Positions 21,827 through 33,467 are shown, counted from the stretch's first letter. The stretch: 34,173 nt of DNA from Plantago elongata (GCA_036897095.1 JAYMSP010001268.1:1-34173), one strand, 5' to 3'. Notes: generated from the letters alone by a model not told the origin. Program-made: numbers and translations.

Positions 21827-24800
21827 ATGACGATATTGCAGAGTCAGAGCCTAGTTAGATTATCAATAGCCTTTTGTTTTCTTAGTTTTCTCATTTTCAT
21901 TAGATCGGATGCTTCTTCATCAACAGGCTCTCTCCTCGGAGTAGCTCCTCAAGGTTTGTATTCAATCTCTCGCTCACACATTTACCAATTTATGAATTCT
22001 CAGTTCCTTTTGTGAATTTTTGAGTATGCTTTTCAAATGTATCGGAACTATATGCTTAGGATCTTTCATTAGCTTTCGAATTGTGAAACGTATTTAGAAA
22101 TGCATAATTTGAGGTTTTGAGCGAAAGTAGCAACAGCTAATACGTGCATTTGCTTGTTTTAATCAGCATCATATCATATGGATGTATATATGTATTTTAT
22201 TCCTCATTGTTTCGTGGTGTAGATGAGAGCTATTACAAGGCGGCATTGTCCGGTGGTACTATTAAATGCAAAGATGGATCGAAGAAATACACTAAATCCC
22301 AGCTCAACGATGATTTCTGTGACTGTCTTGATGGCTCTGATGAGCCTGGTACGTCTAATACTATGTTTCCTAGCTCTTAGTGTGATTTATTTGTGACTTG
22401 CTTTTTATAGGTGCAACGTATAGTAATGGATTGAATATTACATTATGCTTGCATTCTGTTTGATAGTTGGAGTGGAAGTTTTCTGAACTTATATTTCGTG
22501 AACCTAGTGCATGTTTGATGTGGTGGGTTTTGCAGGGACGTCAGCCTGCCCCAATGGGAGTTTCTATTGCAAGAATTCAGGGCATGCTCCAGTCGTCTTA
22601 TATTCTTCTAGGATCAATGATGGCATCTGTGGTAAGATGCTGACCTTGTACCTCACTGTTATTTCGGAAGATATTGTTTCATTGTGCTTTGAGATTTTGG
22701 GCTGCCATTGTAACATTACATGTTGACAGTGTCAGTAACTTAACAGAACAGGTATATTAGGTTTTCAGTTGGAAGGGGTCAGATTGGATTTGAAATTTTG
22801 CGTGGCATTTTGGTACCTTAGGCTGTTACTTGTGTTATTAAGTTGCGATTATTTTTAGGTGAAAGTAGCCAAGAACAATAGTCCTTCCTGGCAGGCTGTG
22901 ATCTGAAACTTGTACAATACTGTACATCATGAAAACTATGACCTGTTTATTATAATCACATACTTATGTTTGGTTCATGGGGATACAAAAACAATATGCT
23001 AAGCGAAATCACCCCAAAGTGGGAGAAAATTGGTGCTGTATGCTCTCCTCCGTTATTGCATTGGATGTTCCAAGTCATAACCCTATTTTGGCATTGCTTC
23101 TGCTCGCATGTTACCACTTGCCAGACCTCACGGTGTGCTTTAGTGTGTACACATCCAGTTTTTCATCAAATTTGTTTAGATCATAGCCAAAATAAAGTTG
23201 CATCTGTGCACATGTTGCCACTTAGGAGACCTTACGGTTTGTCCTAGTGCGTGCACATCCAGTTTTTCATCAAATTTCATTAGTCCATGCTACAAATAAT
23301 GTTGCCCAAGGGTTGTAATGAAGCACTTTCCGATAACTAAATCAGCCAAACTATCTACATCAATTTCAACTTCTAGTTTGTGAATTTGTATGTCTCTGCC
23401 AACATAGTTTTTGACCTAGCCTTGACCATGCCAATTCTCGGCAACATTTATCCTCAAGTTATAACACAATTAACATATCTGCACTCTAAATAACGCAGCA
23501 GTGTTCTAATTGGATTTGACACATCCATCATAATTTTACATATGCTGAAGGCCTACCTTCTTCTGGGCTTTAGGGCATTAATTGAGTTTCCTTTTGATTG
23601 CCAAGAATTTTTCCTAAATCCTATTGGTCTGTCTTCGGCTTTCAGAAAATTTCTGCTTCCCCAATCTATTCTCCCTCCTAAATATCTCTGGATGTCTGTC
23701 TATATACACTGCGCCAATGCAGTAAAAGTGAATTCCGTAGTACTTCTGAGTTCTGGCCTAACATGTACCTGAATTACTGCAAATTGCTGTTCAAATGAAT
23801 AAGTTAATGCGTGGTTTAGATCTTTCTGGTCTATTCTTCTGGGGTTTTTCTCCAGGAGCTCACTCACTAAAGGGGCAAATAGTCTCTTGCAGAAATTGAA
23901 GCTTGCTTTGTTTATGACATTCTCATATTCTTTCTTGTCTTTTCTTCGCCTGTACCTTCAGTGAGCATGTTTTTCTTGTGATTCACTTGCTTACAGTTGC
24001 AATTAAGTAAAAAAAAAAACTTTCTAGTTTAATTTGGCTGTTTGGCTCAAATACTAGCCATAGAAACCAATAATAAGTGGATAAATTTGTGCACAGTTGA
24101 TACCTAGTTTCTTAGTGCATCAGCCAATATAAGAGAGAGTGTGTGTGTGCGCGCTGAAGACATTCACTATATTATCAAAAGTCTGGCAGAAGGAAAAGGT
24201 CTCATGCTGAGGATACTGTTCATTGTTGCTAAATGTGGTTTACTAGTCTTTATTCCATACGGGTTACCCTGAGCTTGTACATCCCCTTGTTACTCTCGTA
24301 CTGAACTACTGAGTTTCCCTTGCTGTCTTATGTTTGTTTTTCTCGTTTCTTTGTGGTTTTCTGAGCATTGTTCCACAATTATTACAAACATGTTTTGCAT
24401 CCAAACTCGACATTCTCTGTTGCGATTCATTATTATCATTATATCGTTTTTACTATTGCCATTATTGTGGTGCTTATCTTCTTTTCACCTCAGGACTTAT
24501 AATTTGAACTGTCACAACTGGTACAGATTGCTGTGATGGGAGTGATGAGTATGATGGTAGAACTAAGTGCCCGAATACTTGCTGGGAAGCTGGCAAAGCA
24601 GCCAGAGAAAAATTGAAGAAAAAGATAGCAACTTATCAGAAAGGTGTTACTATACGTAACAGTGAGATTGAGCTGGCAAAATCGAGCATATCAAAAGAAG
24701 AGGCAGAACTACAGAAGCTGAAGGGCGAGGAGAAAGTTCTCAAAGGATTGGTCGATCAACTCAGGGGTATGTATCTCTTCTCTAAACGCAACCAAGGAAT

Positions 24801-27800
24801 ATTAAAAAAGAGCACAGTAAATAATAGGTAAAAGAAGAATACCAAAAGTATAAAGATTTTTCTGGCAAGTGTATGTAGGAATCCGATGAAGTATTTCTGT
24901 CTGGTGATCAGTGAGGTTGAGTCTAAGAGTTAACGTTATAATGTATACTACTTAAATCCCGTGGTCAGATACAAAGTTAATATGAAAGGATTATGTTATC
25001 CTCCTGAATGAAGAAACTATGTCGCTAATATGGAAAAACATCTCTTCATGGTTAAATGTAGGATTCGTTTGTTCTTATTAAACAGTCATATTCGTGGTGC
25101 AATGCTGCTCTAATATACTAGAGTGGTACTGGATGGAAGGTGTCACTTAGCCGATAACTGTGTACTGGTTTGCACAGATCAATCATCAATGTACGTTGTT
25201 GCTCTTGGCAAACCCCATGACCATGAGGCACTAGGGTGTTTCAAGTACGTAGTTAGCTGGTTAAGTAACACCTTCCATCCAGACCACGAGTGGTACTGAT
25301 TGTACAAGGTTGGCTCTCAAAGTTCTGCTATATGTACAAGCATAACAAAGTAAGGGAATTCTGGTTGTATCTGGATTTTTGCTATTTCTGTAGTCAACGC
25401 TGTCTTAGTTTTGGAGACCCATATAACAATTGATTAATAACTCTGCTCTGGAGAGCATTTGTAGAGGCTAGACAATGGATGTTAATCCTACTGCTGCGTG
25501 TTATGATATCTAGATACATGGTGTCTCAAACATGAATCTCTGTGATTAGTGCTTATAACTTGTTAACAAGTTGATGTTATTGATAAGGGTATGTCCATTT
25601 TGAATTTATTAAGTATGCAATCGGCATAATTTATATGGGATCTTTTGTGTTTTTGTTGCATGTTCTAGTGAGGACACTCGATTGGTATTATGTGTGTGTC
25701 TTGAATATATCTGTAGCTGTTGAAGATACAGGAATGTACAAAAGCAATAAGCAGGAACTTCCTAATATTATACAAAGAAAGATGTGTTCAAAGTTTAGAT
25801 TTATGAATGTGTAAAACTTTTTCTTCCTCTTCATTGATTGTGAGGGACACAGACTAGAGGTGGCTACTTAAAGATTCTGAGCTAGAATTTAAGCGTGTAA
25901 TAAAATTTAAAAACAGATTGGTGTAATAATATCTTTAATCTTTATAATGAAAATTTGAGTTCAAGTGTGAGTTTCAAATGTTTGTTGTTTATGTATGGTG
26001 ATAATTTAGCATTTACTCATGCTCTATTTTGAAAGATCTCTTTACATTTTTTCATGGCTTGGTGTTTTCTCTTTCTTTTCATCTAGAACGCAAAGAAGAA
26101 ATAGAAAAGGCTGAGGAAAAAGAACGGCTACAGAAAGAAAAAGAAGAGAAGGAAAAAGAAGCTGAACTTGCTAAAGAGAAGGAAACCAACACTGATGACT
26201 CTGGGACTGTTGGGCAGACTGAGAATGATGGCCATGATAAGCTTAGCACAGTAAGTTGTCCACTCTGATAAACTTATATTAGATGTATCTGGGATCAATG
26301 CTTCATGAGTACATGTTCTTATCACTATTTGCAGCTGGAGAGAAGTTTAAGTGTGACTCCACCTCATTCCAGCCCCTGAAAATTATTTCAATGCATATGT
26401 CAAAAGTTTTACCATCAACCCCTTATGTTTAGTTTGGATTAATATGTATGGATAAAACAGAAAGGTTAATATTTTTGGCCTTGCGAGAATGACAAAGGTT
26501 GACGGTTTACTTGCATTATTTAGTGGTTGTATAATATGTCTGGCAATATCAAAATTCCACCTCATTCCAGCCCCTGAAAATTCTTTTATGTCAAAAGCAC
26601 CATCGACTCCTTGTCTCTAGGCTGGAATGAGATAAAACAGCAAAGAGCAATACATTTTACCTTTCGAGAATGACAAAGGTTGACGGTCCGCTTTCACTAT
26701 TCAGTTGTTGCATGGTAAATCTGGCAATCAAAGCTCCACCCATCTTAACAAAAACTGAACATTTTCCATTTAATAGGAGTCTGCCGAAGACCATCTGGTA
26801 TCTGGCAAGGAACCTGAGCTTCATGACCATCCAGCCGAGGCAGGTGTTGTAGATGATACCAAAGATTTTATCCAGGTTTGATAACCTTCACTTTATAATG
26901 CTGCTTGTTATTAATAGGTCTGTGAACTTAATATTTGCCATTTAATAGAACTCTGCTGAAGACCATCAGGAACCTGACAAGCATCCTGAACTAAGTGACC
27001 ATCCAACTGAGGCAGGACTACCGAATGATGATGTGGATGACTCCAAACATTTTATCCAGGTTTGATCTGCTTCCATAGGAAACATCACAGACAGCACTCC
27101 AGAACTTCTTTCTGGGTCTTCAAACTGAACTGCCCTTTTTACTTGTGTAGCACTCTGAAGAGCCCGGGAAAGACTCGTCTATTGATACCAAGGTTGATAC
27201 TGATAACGGGAATCAGGTATCTATTTGTTAACAGTTTTTTAAAAATTCCTTGCAATGTTGGTATTTTTTTCCTCACATTGATACCAACTGTTGCTATGTG
27301 TAAATTAGTTACTGCTCCTATTAGTGGCCAAGTGAGGAATATTCATCTTGCCTGACATGAGACAGTGAGCATAACTAGTTCCATTTTTTTCAGGAGAAAA
27401 ATGCAGATGAAGATGCTGAGTCTTTGTCACGGGAAGAATTAGGACGCCTCATTGGTTCTCGGTGGACTGGGGAAAAGGTCAAAGAACAAACACAGGATAC
27501 CTCTATTAATAAGGATGACCACCATATGGATGGCATACCCAGCGAAAGCTCTGACGAGGAGTACCCTGGCTATGACACGGAGGATGATGAGCATACTTAT
27601 GACGATGACAAAGAAGACCACACTGATGATTTTCAGCCGGAGGATCATTATGATCCAAGCCCACCTCATGTATCTGATTCTGATGACGAGTCAGACTTAT
27701 CAGGTATTCCTGTTTCTCCTGTATTTGCTTTCTTGTGGAGTAAGCACTGCCTAGGTTTTCTTCGTGTGGCAACAGAGGTTTTCTTTTTAAAACAAGTATT

Positions 27801-29493
27801 AATATTTGATAAAATGTGTCAGATTTAACTGGCCCAAGTAGCTCATCTTGGCTTGACAAGATACAGCAAACAGTGAAGACCATCATTCGTGCTGCCAATA
27901 TATTCCAAGCCCCAGTGAACATCTCTGGTACTTTAATTTACAATTTCTTAACATGCATGAATGTAAATGACAATATAACTTTGATTTCTATCTCATTCTG
28001 CAGATGCCGCACATGTACGTAAAGAGTACGATGAATCCAATTCCAAGTTATCCAAAATACAGTCAAGGATATCAAGTCTGACAAAGAAGCTTAAACAAGA
28101 CTTTGGTATATTAGAGACATTAAATTAAACCAACATTCATCTTCTCTTTTTAGACAGGGTATGACGATACAATCATCCCAACTTTGACCTTATTTGCAGG
28201 GCCGGAGAAGGAATTCTATTCGTTCTATGGACAATGTTTTGAGAGCAAGCAGAATAAGTTACAAATTTTCACTTCACTTTTTTCCCTTTTGTGGTTATTA
28301 GATTATGCTTACTGATATGGACACCTGCTTCAGGTATGTATACAAAGTTTGTCCTTACAAGCAAGCTACCCAAGAGGAGGGTTATAGTACAACTCGTTTG
28401 GGGTAAGCATTTTCATAGCTGTAACGTTGGTCCTCAAACATATTTGTTTATGTTTGTTCTTGTTCTTCAATATCAATAAAACTTTATTATGCCAGGTGTC
28501 TCCTCTCATACATTCTTTGATTGTGCAGGAATTGGGAGAAATTTGACGATTCTTACCGAATTATGGAATTTCTAAATGGAGATAAATGCTGGAATGGCCC
28601 AGACAGAAGCTTAAAGGTAGATTTTTTGTCTAATGATAAGATCATTTGGTACTCCTATAACATTTTTTTGTGTATCCTGCCTTCGTAATTATTCTGATGC
28701 ATTACCTTCTGCTTTCACTCCAAGCTCTTTCTTGGATGCGATATTATGTGCAGGAGAACTTGCACATAAATGATTTGACATTCTTCATCATCTGGCTTCA
28801 TATTTCTTATTCTGAAATTGTCTCTTTATCTTTTACATCATTGCTGAACTAGCTTTGTTGTATGAGTTGTATCCTCTTCGTGTTGGTTTCTTTGATTTTG
28901 TCCATTTCCTCTAATGTTTTCTCTAATAATACATTTAACAATCTATACAGGTCAGGTTGAGGTGTGGTTTGAAAAATGAAGTAGCAGATGTTGATGAACC
29001 TAGTCGTTGCGAGTAAGAATCTCATAAATTTTGTTGATTGGTCTTTTAGTTCCTCCGATGACATAATTTCCTTTTAGATTTAAAAGCTTATTGATATACT
29101 ACCTATATTAGCATTTCATGCCATCCTCACCCTCCTATATGAAGGGTTAATTTCTGGCTCTGCCTTCATGAAATCTTATGATTTGATTCTCTTACGATGT
29201 ATAGATTCGGCCATAAAGACTTCCTGAAATCCATTATTCCTGCTTGAATATTTTGTTAGGGAATCTGATCAGTTATGTGTAATTTCAGATACGCAGCACT
29301 TTTATCCACTCCTGCTCTGTGTTTGGAATCTAAACTCAAGGTTATTCTTCACATCTGCTCCTCTATTCAGTTGCATTAGTGACATCTAACTAAGTAACCT
29401 CTAAATTTCTTTATTTTTTGCCTGTGATAGGAGCTGCAAGAAAAACTAGAGGCGCTGAACCAGGAGCAGCCCCAAGGCCACGATGAGCTTTAG
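21827..29493 (+). CDS. PSL4: Glucosidase II beta subunit (PRKCSH type), 17 exons
   Basis: Non-catalytic subunit of ER glucosidase II, which trims glucoses from N-glycans in the calnexin/calreticulin cycle. Exons: 21827-21953, 22223-22348, 22536-22631, 24527-24766, 26087-26250, 26777-26875, 26949-27059, 27151-27216, 27394-27703, 27823-27927, 28004-28105, 28200-28257, 28334-28402, 28529-28616, 28951-29012, 29289-29340, 29431-29493. All introns are GT-AG and the frame is continuous for 645 aa, close to Arabidopsis PSL4. Parts: signal peptide (about 1-28); two Cys-rich LDLa-like modules with [13 protein letters not shown] and [13 protein letters not shown] (about 57-135), which bind calcium and the alpha subunit; charged coiled coil (about 140-228); acidic linker (about 230-450); MRH lectin domain (about 516-620) with six cysteines (528, 541, 578, 592, 607, 619) and probable mannose-contact residues Q545, R584, E603, Y609; C-terminal HDEL (642-645). 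Exons 6 and 7 look like duplicates. Exon borders are predicted by eye. Confidence 0.96.
23107..23290 (+). repeat. Tandem duplication in intron 3 (~106 bp period)
   Basis: CATGTTACCACTTGCCAGACC (from 23107) recurs as CATGTTGCCACTTAGGAGACC (from 23213). Each is followed by a shared ACATCCAGTTTTTCATCAAA block. About 80 percent identity by eye suggests an old local duplication with no evident function. Confidence 0.6.
25123..25287. mobile_element. Small terminal-inverted-repeat element in intron 4
   Basis: GTGGTACTGGATGGAAGGTG (25123-25142), continuing into TCACTTAGCC, is mirrored at the other end by the complement of GTGGTCTGGATGGAAGGTG, continuing into TTACTTAACC (25258-25287). The ~30-bp TIRs enclose about 105 bp of non-coding DNA, giving a 165-bp MITE-like element. 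A GAGTGGTACT word also recurs just outside the right end (25288-25297). The superfamily is not assigned. Confidence 0.55.
26359..26735 (+). repeat. Tandem duplication in intron 5 (~198 bp period)
   Basis: CCACCTCATTCCAGCCCCTG at 26359 recurs at 26557. Both copies continue with TGTCAAAAG, GAGAATGACAAAGGTTGACG and TCTGGCAAT in the same order. The partial start of a third copy (CTCCACCCATC) is at about 26733. Together with the exon 6/7 similarity just downstream, this part of the gene has been prone to local duplication. Confidence 0.75.
26757..27059 (+). repeat. Duplicated exon unit (exons 6 and 7) of the glucosidase II beta gene
   Basis: Both exons are preceded by CCATTTAATAG acceptors and followed by GTTTGAT donors. 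Their products align: SAEDH, then a short variable part, PEL.DHP.EAG and finally D.K.FIQ. Exon 6 encodes 33 residues, exon 7 encodes 37, and both are phase 0, so either can be gained or skipped without frame change. They lie in the acidic linker between coiled coil and MRH domain. Exon 8 ([10 protein letters not shown]...) may be a more diverged relative. Confidence 0.8.
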
Positions 29494-30048
29494 ATGTGAG
29501 GCTCGATATATTTTTGTCTCCTACCTATAGTAAAAATCTGTAGAGAAATACAAAGAGGGAGTAAGACTGTATTTGCAATTAAAGCCGGAGAGGAAAAATG
29601 AAGCAGTGAGTCGTTAGCAGCACTGTGTTCATCAATCTTCCCTTCCTAGCTAAAGGGGACAGAAGGTGAAATGGATTGGATGTAATTGTTGCTGTTGAAC
29701 AAGCGGGAACAGATTATAAGAACGAGAATGAATTAATGGGGCCTATAGGATCAGCTGGGATAAATGTTCTCTGATTGATTTTGATTGCTTAATGTTTTGT
29801 CATATGATCCTCAAACTCCCCTTTTAATCGGTTTTTGGTGGAACTACCTATTTACTCAAGCGTTCGGTTTTCTAACATCCAACTCCCTCAGGGTAAAATC
29901 AAAATGAGCCCTCTGTGATGTGCAGAACTGTATCTTGTGTCATGGTATTTGTGGGGGAAGATCTAGTTGGGCTGAAAATGACTTGAGGTTAAATTGTAGC
30001 TTGATTAGTGAGAAGCTCTACGAGTTGCTCTAAAAAGGATTCCACGCA
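29494..30048. other. 3' UTR and downstream flank of the glucosidase II beta gene
   Basis: Probably contains the 3' UTR and polyadenylation region. AATAAA-like words are weak (ATAAATG near 29760), so the transcript end cannot be fixed. Nothing else recognised. Confidence 0.4.
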
Positions 30049-30336
30049 CTCCCTATGTTCTCTATAACTTGACCAGTTAGCTCTTCGACACAAACTAGGG
30101 CGAGTGCTGCTATACAAATATATCACTTCGTTTAAATTGCTTTGTTAGTAGGATTATAAATTACATAGTTACTTTTAATGAAATGATCAAAGAAATGAAA
30201 GTGGATAACTTTAACTGCTTTGTTAGTAGGATTATAAATTACATAGTTACTCTCAATGAAATGATCAAAGAAATGAAAGTGGATAACTTTAACGGAATTG
30301 TCTAAGATAGTAAAAGTGGACAACTTACGGAGGGAG
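30049..30336. mobile_element. Stowaway-like MITE with internal duplication
   Basis: The left end CTCCCTATGTTCTCTATAAC matches the Stowaway pattern CTCCCTCCGTCCC...TAAGTTGACC, and the right end is ACTTACGGAGGGAG followed by TA. The left flank is CA rather than TA. The interior carries two direct copies of a 78-bp unit. Confidence 0.55.
30138..30293 (+). repeat. 78-bp tandem duplication (two copies)
   Basis: Units at 30138-30215 and 30216-30293 both begin TGCTTTGTTAGTAGGATTAT and end GTGGATAACTTTAAC. They differ at only a couple of positions (TTTTAATG versus TCTCAATG), so the duplication is recent relative to the surrounding MITE. Confidence 0.9.
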
Positions 30337-31080
30337 TAAATAAATTTTATTAATTATGGTAACATTTTGAGTCGTATATTGAATTTTGTTAGTTTTCGAG
30401 CTGGGGAGTAGAGCTTTAATTCAGAAAATTTCTTTGGAGGTCAAGTTATACAACTCAATTGAGCTCGAGCTCCATGAGAAACTCGACTCGGCTCCTTTGT
30501 AGCGCTAAGTACATAGGTTAGGTAACACGGCATATTATAAATATGATAATTGAAGTAAGAGGTGGTGTTTTCTATTGTACATGTTCGATTAGAATACCAT
30601 CTCTCTCTCAGCAATATAAAGAAAACACAATAACAAATTTACAACCGTTATTCAAAATATTGAACTGCATTTACATTTGAGTTGGTTCATATATATTTTA
30701 TGATACAACATGAGGTTTCTCCCACAATTTAATAGGTATGATAGTACGAGCTAAATGCATAACACTCCGGTAAATTATAAAGTGTACATGGAACCTCCTC
30801 TTGCCTGTTATCAAATGTGGCTAAGTGACGAGTAAAGTTGGGTCCTCCACGGGTCTAGGTTGCCCACTTCCCATCTTAGCTGAGTAGTCTATGGTGTCAT
30901 CTGTCTCTTTATAATTGAACCAGAAACTCAAGCTACCAAATACCCGAGCCAACTGGAAAAAGTCTTTAATAAACGATTAGTGATTGAGTTATTACTTGTA
31001 GATTATCATAGAATTTTTATGTTATAAATGATTAGCCTTATCCCCCTCTACAAGAATTTTGGTGATAGTCTAGAATATAG
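30337..31080. other. AT-rich intergenic DNA, nothing recognised
   Basis: No supported gene or bounded repeat. A GAGCTCGAGCTC-like patch near 30460 resembles words often seen in plant transposon debris but is too short to classify. Confidence 0.3.
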
Positions 31081-31091
31081 TAATTTTTAAT

Positions 31092-31969
31092 GGGCGAATT
31101 ACAAAAGATACCCCTTAAATATTCACGTATTTCACTTTCGTCCCTCCATCTCAAACAATTACACTTTGGCCCCTGTTGTTGACCACCCCTGCAGCATCAA
31201 CATTTTCTCTGTTCTATGTGGCATTTTTGGACGATTTCATGAAAGAAAAGAGAAATTAAATTCAAAAATTAAAGAAAAGGAAAATTGTATTAGAAAACCC
31301 AAAAAAACCCTTCTCCCACCTCTGTTCCCTTAATTCCGATCACTCAATTTCAATTGACTTGAACAACTGCACTGTAAATCTAATAAAAATCATTCTAGAA
31401 ATAAAACTACACTGTCAATCAATCAAAGGATCATTTGGCGAATCTAGGTGAGGCTTGAGCTACGTGAAGAAGCGAAATCCCAAAAGACGATCAATCCCTA
31501 TAAATATCATTGGAATCCGATTGATCGATGGTGGAAACAAAGAAAATGAAAAGTGAAGCCAGCACAAGCGGCGGTTCAATCGGCGGCGAGAGCGTCGTCA
31601 TGGACGCTGGTCGCCGGAAGAGCGCCTGTGGATATTGCAAATTTGGAGTGAAGCTGCGATTATGAATGGAGGAGAAGAGGTGATTGGAAGCTACGGTGTG
31701 ATGAATGGAGGAGCAGAGGAGAGTGAGAGATCCGGTGATGAACGGAGGAGATGAGAGCCACGATGGGAAACGGAGGAAAGGAGGTGGCAAGAAATCTGAG
31801 GAGCTGAGAGATCTGAAAATGATCGAATTGGGGTTTTTTGGTGTAGGTGAATGATTGAAGAGGTGCGGTGGTGGGTGAAGGTGGAGGGCGGTGGAAGAAA
31901 TAAGGCCCGCTGGTGGTGGGTGGTGGTGACTGGAGAAGCAGGATGGAAGCTTCCATGGAAGGAAAACAG

Positions 31970-32055
<86 letters not shown>

Positions 32056-32283
32056 TATTTTTAAAAATGAAAATAGTGGATGGCATTTTCATTATTAACT
32101 CGAACTTACCCATCCACATCAGCGCCATGTCAGCACTCTCTCTACTCTTCCGTTGACTTTTGGAACTATTTGTAATTTTTTAAATAGTTTAGTACAAATT
32201 TTCAGACGACTCTATAATAGTTTGATATACAAGGACGAAAATGAAAAGGATCGATATTTAAGGGGTATCATATGTAATTTTTC
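31092..32283. mobile_element. Non-autonomous Mutator-like element with 11-bp target duplication
   Basis: The element is bracketed by perfect copies of TAATTTTTAAT at 31081-31091 and 32284-32294. The left terminus GGGCGAATTACAAAAGATAC and the right terminus (complement GAAAAATTACATATGATACC) continue into CCCTTAAATAT and a weaker match of ~70 bp in total. The 11-bp duplication and ATACCCCTTAAAT-type ends fit Mutator-like elements. There is no transposase. The interior (about 31440-31960) is clearly more GC-rich than the surroundings and purine-biased on plus, with repeated GATGAATGGAGGAG words; it could be captured host DNA (Pack-MULE-like), but no protein family is recognisable. Confidence 0.82.
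31970..32055 (+). repeat. Duplicated A41-GG homopolymer tract
   Basis: Two runs of 41 A (31970-32010 and 32013-32053), each followed by GG, make a tandem 43-bp unit inside the Mutator-like element. Long open frames across it are artefacts encoding poly-Lys or poly-Phe. Confidence 0.9.
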
Positions 32284-32294
32284 TAATTTTTAAT

Positions 32295-32900
32295 TGACTA
32301 ATGCAAGAATAGATGCAACATATGATTCATTATGTTGTAATATATAGTACTTGGATATATCATTAACCACATAAACTACCAAATTATTTTGAATTGATTT
32401 AGATAAATATTTCCCGATATCCTACGTCTAGTGAAGCCAGCATCTGTAGCGGCCGGTCCACCATGAATATTCCTCTCCTTCATTCAAGAGTCATGAACTA
32501 GACCGATGATTTATTAAGCTAGTACAAGTTATCCCAATTAATTGAGTTGTGAAAATGTTAATTAGTCCGCAGCGCAGCTTCCATCCTTTTCTTCGAAAAG
32601 TTGATAATACGAAAACTCGTATGCTACATGTTACTAGATCTGAATTCAATCCATCATCTGTCCAATTATATATGTGCTACGAAGTATGAACTACTCCATA
32701 TGAATGCATATTGCGGTCAATGTCATCAAATTGATGCCTAATTTAGCCATTTGTTCAAGATTGGCGTGCATGAACTCTCGTACGTAGCTATATAGGGATG
32801 GAAACGAGAAAGAAAAATGAATTAAACTAAATGTCGCGTACCACTTGTAACGCCTCCAAGTTTAAATCAAATCACAGGGAAACTAAAGGGACCGGAAATG
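32295..32900. other. AT-rich intergenic DNA, nothing recognised
   Basis: Sequence between the Mutator-like element and the LINE 3' fragment. No gene, repeat or RNA could be supported. Confidence 0.3.
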
Positions 32901-33467
32901 TTTTTTTTTTTTATATATAAACAAACATCATTAACTAGATAATCAAAAATACAACTAGTCATGTCAATTGCAAGGAATCTTAGGACGACTAACCTTAATT
33001 TGTTCATTATAGACATACATATTAAGCCATGATGGGCAACTATTCAAATTATAAAGATTACTTCTAAAATTAACCATATTTGAAGGATGATAATTAAAAC
33101 ACCCAAAAGATTCAAAGTTTTTAAACTCAGAACCACTTTCTATTTTAACGAAAAGATCAACTGCACCATTGCATTCTCTATAAACCCATTGCAGCTTCTT
33201 GTTCCCATCCCTTAGCTTGTTCCTGATTTCTTCCACCATATGGAGATGGTTCGACGCAGATTCCTGCTTCCTGTAAATACAGTTATACACATATTGGGAG
33301 TCAGTTTCTATAGCAAAGCTGTTAAGACCAAGCTGATCTGCCAATCTAATTCCAAGTTTAATAGCTTGAAGTTCTGCAGTATTATTACAAGTTATTCCCA
33401 AGTAAGAGCAACTAGCTCTAATAAATTTACCCGACCTGTCTCTAATAATGCAACCCATCCCCGCATG
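32901..33467 (-). mobile_element. 3' fragment of a second LINE (RNase H region), interrupted by a CACTA element
   Basis: A minus-strand fragment ending in a poly(A) tail (poly-T at 32901-32912). It encodes an RNase H (RVT_3) domain from about 33467 to 32964: GMGCIIRDRSGKF, the metal-binding glutamate in NTAELQAIKLGIRLA, and IETDSQYVYNCI. The sequence differs clearly from the RNase H of the LINE at 15444-15824, so it is a separate insertion or lineage. The domain's first strand with its catalytic Asp is not present: the reading frame enters CACTA sequence at 33468. The missing part may resume beyond the window. Confidence 0.8.

Noticed and set aside
26337-26380. Possible extra exon after TTTGCAG in intron 5 ([14 protein letters not shown])
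   Set aside because: Runs into a stop at once, lacks a donor in frame, and joining exon 5 to exon 6 directly keeps a clean phase-0 frame.
31691-32156. Long frames on both strands across the poly-A tract
   Set aside because: They exist only because homopolymer A/T has no stops; products are poly-Lys or poly-Phe inside a transposon.
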